From Nodosilinea nodulosa PCC 7104 (GTDB lineage Bacteria; Cyanobacteriota; Cyanobacteriia; Phormidesmidales; Phormidesmidaceae): DNA of 64,000 bases. Made by a program: the position numbers and the translations under genes. The notes below the pieces were generated by a model that worked only from the letters and a program-made list of their open reading frames with translations, was not told the origin of the DNA and did not search any database. Positions 62,567 to 64,000 of this stretch are shown piece after piece (the stretch's first letter is position 1; each line of letters opens with the position of its first letter). The stretch spans positions 523,426-587,425 of the forward strand of contig NZ_JH976537.1 of assembly GCF_000309385.1 (NCBI RefSeq), given 5' to 3'.

Positions 62567-63664
62567 CTAGCCGAGGGAACTGTCTGGCAGGGCCACCCGC
62601 ACAATGGTCTGCTGCCCAGGAATGCTCTCAATCAGCACCTCGCCCCGGTGTAGCTCCACCAGGCGTTTAGCGATGGTCAGGCCCAGGCCTGTGCCAGCGG
62701 TATCCGAATCGGGTTCAAACTGAAGATAGGCTCCTACGTGGGCGAGCTGGTCGGGGGTCATACCCTGGCCGTAGTCAATAATGTAGAACGTCACCTTGCC
62801 GTCGCCATAGGACCCAAAGACTTTGATCGGGGTACCCACCTCAGAAAACTTAAAGGCGTTGTCCAGTAGCTCTTCGCAGACTTTTCTGAGCTGAGTTTCA
62901 GACAGGGGCACCGCCAGCGGCTCCAGGGCAATTTCTAGATCGTCGTCGCGGAGGTAGTCGGCGGCGAGGGTCTGGGCAATTTCGGCGATAATTTCGTCGG
63001 CCCGCTCGGTGCGCTGCTGCTGGAGGGTTTCGGCGGAGATCTGAGCGGGGCTGAGCCGCTCTAGCTTGGCAAACAGCATAACGTTTTGGGTCAGGCGGGC
63101 GGTGCGCTGGGCATTGCGGTGAATGGCCTTGGCAAAGTTGGCCACCTGCTCAGGCTCCAGGGTGTCGGCCTTGTCGATCAGGGTGGTAGCCAGCTTCAGC
63201 ACCTCGCGCATGGGGCCGCCCAACTCGCGGGATAGGGCACCGCTGATGCTGCTGCGCAGGGCGCTGAGCTGCTGCTGATTTTTCGCCTGGACCGCCCCCT
63301 GGGCCTCCAGACGGGTGTGAATCATGCGCAGCAGGTCAGCGTGGGTGAAGGGTTTAGTGAGGTAGTCGTCGGCGCCCAGATCCATGCCGCTGCGCAGGTC
63401 AGCCCGCTCGGCTTTGGCGCTGAGGAAGACAAAGGGCAGGGTGGCGAAATGGGGGTCCTGGCGGATCTGTTCGAGCACGCCATAGCCGTCGAGCACGGGC
63501 ATCATCACGTCGCAAATGACCAGGTCGGGTTTGAACTCGTGAATTTGGCTCAGGCCCTCCTGGCCGTTGGTGGCGCTGTCGACGATAAAGTTTTCGGCGT
63601 TGAGAATATCTACGATGCTGTCGCGTACCCCAGCTTCGTCTTCAATTACCAGGATTTTAGCCAT
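62567..63664 (-). CDS. Response regulator fused to histidine-kinase-like ATPase, His replaced
   Basis: The ATG at 63664 (MAKILVIEDEAG) gives 365 residues. REC has Asp52 (CDVMMPVLDG) and Lys104. A dimerisation-like helix follows, but the H-box reads LSRELGGPM where LSHELRTPL is usual, so the phospho-accepting His is Arg146. The ATPase domain has an N-box NAFKFSE, DYGQGM and GTGLGLT. It overlaps the preceding kinase gene by eight bases. It may be a phosphatase-type or ATP-binding regulator, or a kinase that uses another residue. REC-HATPase proteins of this type occur in cyanobacteria. Confidence 0.85.
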   Translation of the reverse strand: MAKILVIEDEAGVRDSIVDILNAENFIVDSATNGQEGLSQIHEFKPDLVICDVMMPVLDGYGVLEQIRQDPHFATLPFVFLSAKAERADLRSGMDLGADDYLTKPFTHADLLRMIHTRLEAQGAVQAKNQQQLSALRSSISGALSRELGGPMREVLKLATTLIDKADTLEPEQVANFAKAIHRNAQRTARLTQNVMLFAKLERLSPAQISAETLQQQRTERADEIIAEIAQTLAADYLRDDDLEIALEPLAVPLSETQLRKVCEELLDNAFKFSEVGTPIKVFGSYGDGKVTFYIIDYGQGMTPDQLAHVGAYLQFEPDSDTAGTGLGLTIAKRLVELHRGEVLIESIPGQQTIVRVALPDSSLG

Positions 63665-64000
63665 GATTGTCACTCCACAGTGCAAGGGGTAATACAACGG
63701 TGAACGTAGTGCCTACGCCCACATCACTCATGCAGGAAATATGCCCCTGGTGGGCTTCGGCGGCCCGCTTGGCAATTACCAGACCCAGCCCGGTGCCAGA
63801 GATATTCCCCACGTTGTTGGCCCGGTGAAAAGCCCCAAACAGCTGGGCCTGGTCGGCGAGGGGAATGCCAATACCGCGATCGCTGATCTGAAATATGCTC
63901 TGCTCGGCCTCGCAGGTCAGTTTAAAGGAAACCGGAGTGTGGTTGGGGGAATATTTCACCGCGTTGGAGAGCAGGTTGAGCAGGATGTGGCGCAGCAGCT
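63657..64000 (-). CDS. Sensor histidine kinase, C-terminal end (continues past window)
   Basis: The sequence runs in frame from the window end (LLRHILLNLLSNAVKYSP) to a stop at 63657. The N-box NLLSNAVKYSPN and the G-boxes DRGIGIP and GTGLGLV are visible, so this is the ATP-binding domain of a histidine kinase. The sensor and dimerisation domains lie beyond 64000. It overlaps the REC-HATPase gene by eight bases, implying one operon with the kinase first. Confidence 0.85.
   Translation of the reverse strand, partial: LLRHILLNLLSNAVKYSPNHTPVSFKLTCEAEQSIFQISDRGIGIPLADQAQLFGAFHRANNVGNISGTGLGLVIAKRAAEAHQGHISCMSDVGVGTTFTVVLPLALWSDNHG

Overview
This window looks like chromosomal DNA from a high-GC, probably filamentous cyanobacterium. 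The octamer GCGATCGC (the HIP1 repeat) occurs throughout, and several families are typical of that phylum (Uma2 nucleases, DUF6335, DUF3616, CHAD, GAF/GGDEF proteins and hybrid kinases). I see no rRNA, tRNA or CRISPR array. All calls come from reading the sequence; no database search was run.

Layout. 1-2.9 kb: the end of a frameshifted RppB-like sensor kinase, a secreted metallophosphoesterase preceded by Pho-box-like repeats, and a PepSY-domain protein. 3.0-3.8 kb: a gene-free leader with three inverted repeats. 3.8-33.7 kb: one long, co-directional cluster encoding a contractile injection system (CIS). In order it holds an unknown small protein, sheath, tube, a two-CxxC protein, a proline-rich protein, a Pvc16-like cap, a Pvc15-like AAA+ ATPase, small tail proteins, a LysM-like protein, hub, spike OB-fold, PAAR-like tip, gp25, two large baseplate proteins, a tail-protein-I-like protein, a DUF6519/beta-helix protein, an OmpA-domain protein, and then four cargo-region genes. 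Two of these carry DUF4157, the domain associated with eCIS cargo, and three share an N-terminal CxCGGxCPxC motif. 33.9-41.0 kb: housekeeping genes (MgtC-like, DUF6335, CHAD, DUF3616, a P-type cation ATPase, DedA, a VOC protein). 41.2-43.8 kb: an AT-richer island with an AIPR defence protein, a 41-bp-period repeat array and a Uma2 nuclease. 43.9-46.8 kb: a concentrative nucleoside transporter, a zinc-ribbon protein and ribokinase, which suggest nucleoside/ribose salvage. 46.9-49.9 kb: a GAF-GAF-GGDEF gene split by an ISKra4-type element with a 9-bp target duplication. 50.3-57.4 kb: DUF2267, an MFS transporter, a PfkB kinase, a bisphosphate nucleotidase, membrane proteins and a GTPase. 57.4-60.9 kb: an overlapping pair consisting of a LOV-containing hybrid histidine kinase and a PleD-like REC-GGDEF protein, a likely blue-light to c-di-GMP pathway. 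61-62.5 kb: small repeats and an IS110-family element. 62.6-64 kb: a REC-HATPase protein and the end of another histidine kinase that runs off the window.

The CIS is the main system. Its core resembles the Pvc/Afp and cyanobacterial (thylakoid-anchored) CIS families, with one sheath and one tube gene, hub and spike in separate genes, and no recognisable tape-measure gene. The cargo end is the most novel part: a shared cysteine motif at nearly the same distance from three N-termini, and an AT-richer C-terminal domain that may be a zinc carboxypeptidase/amidase payload. Pyrimidine-rich tracts sit directly against several CIS start codons in place of a Shine-Dalgarno sequence.
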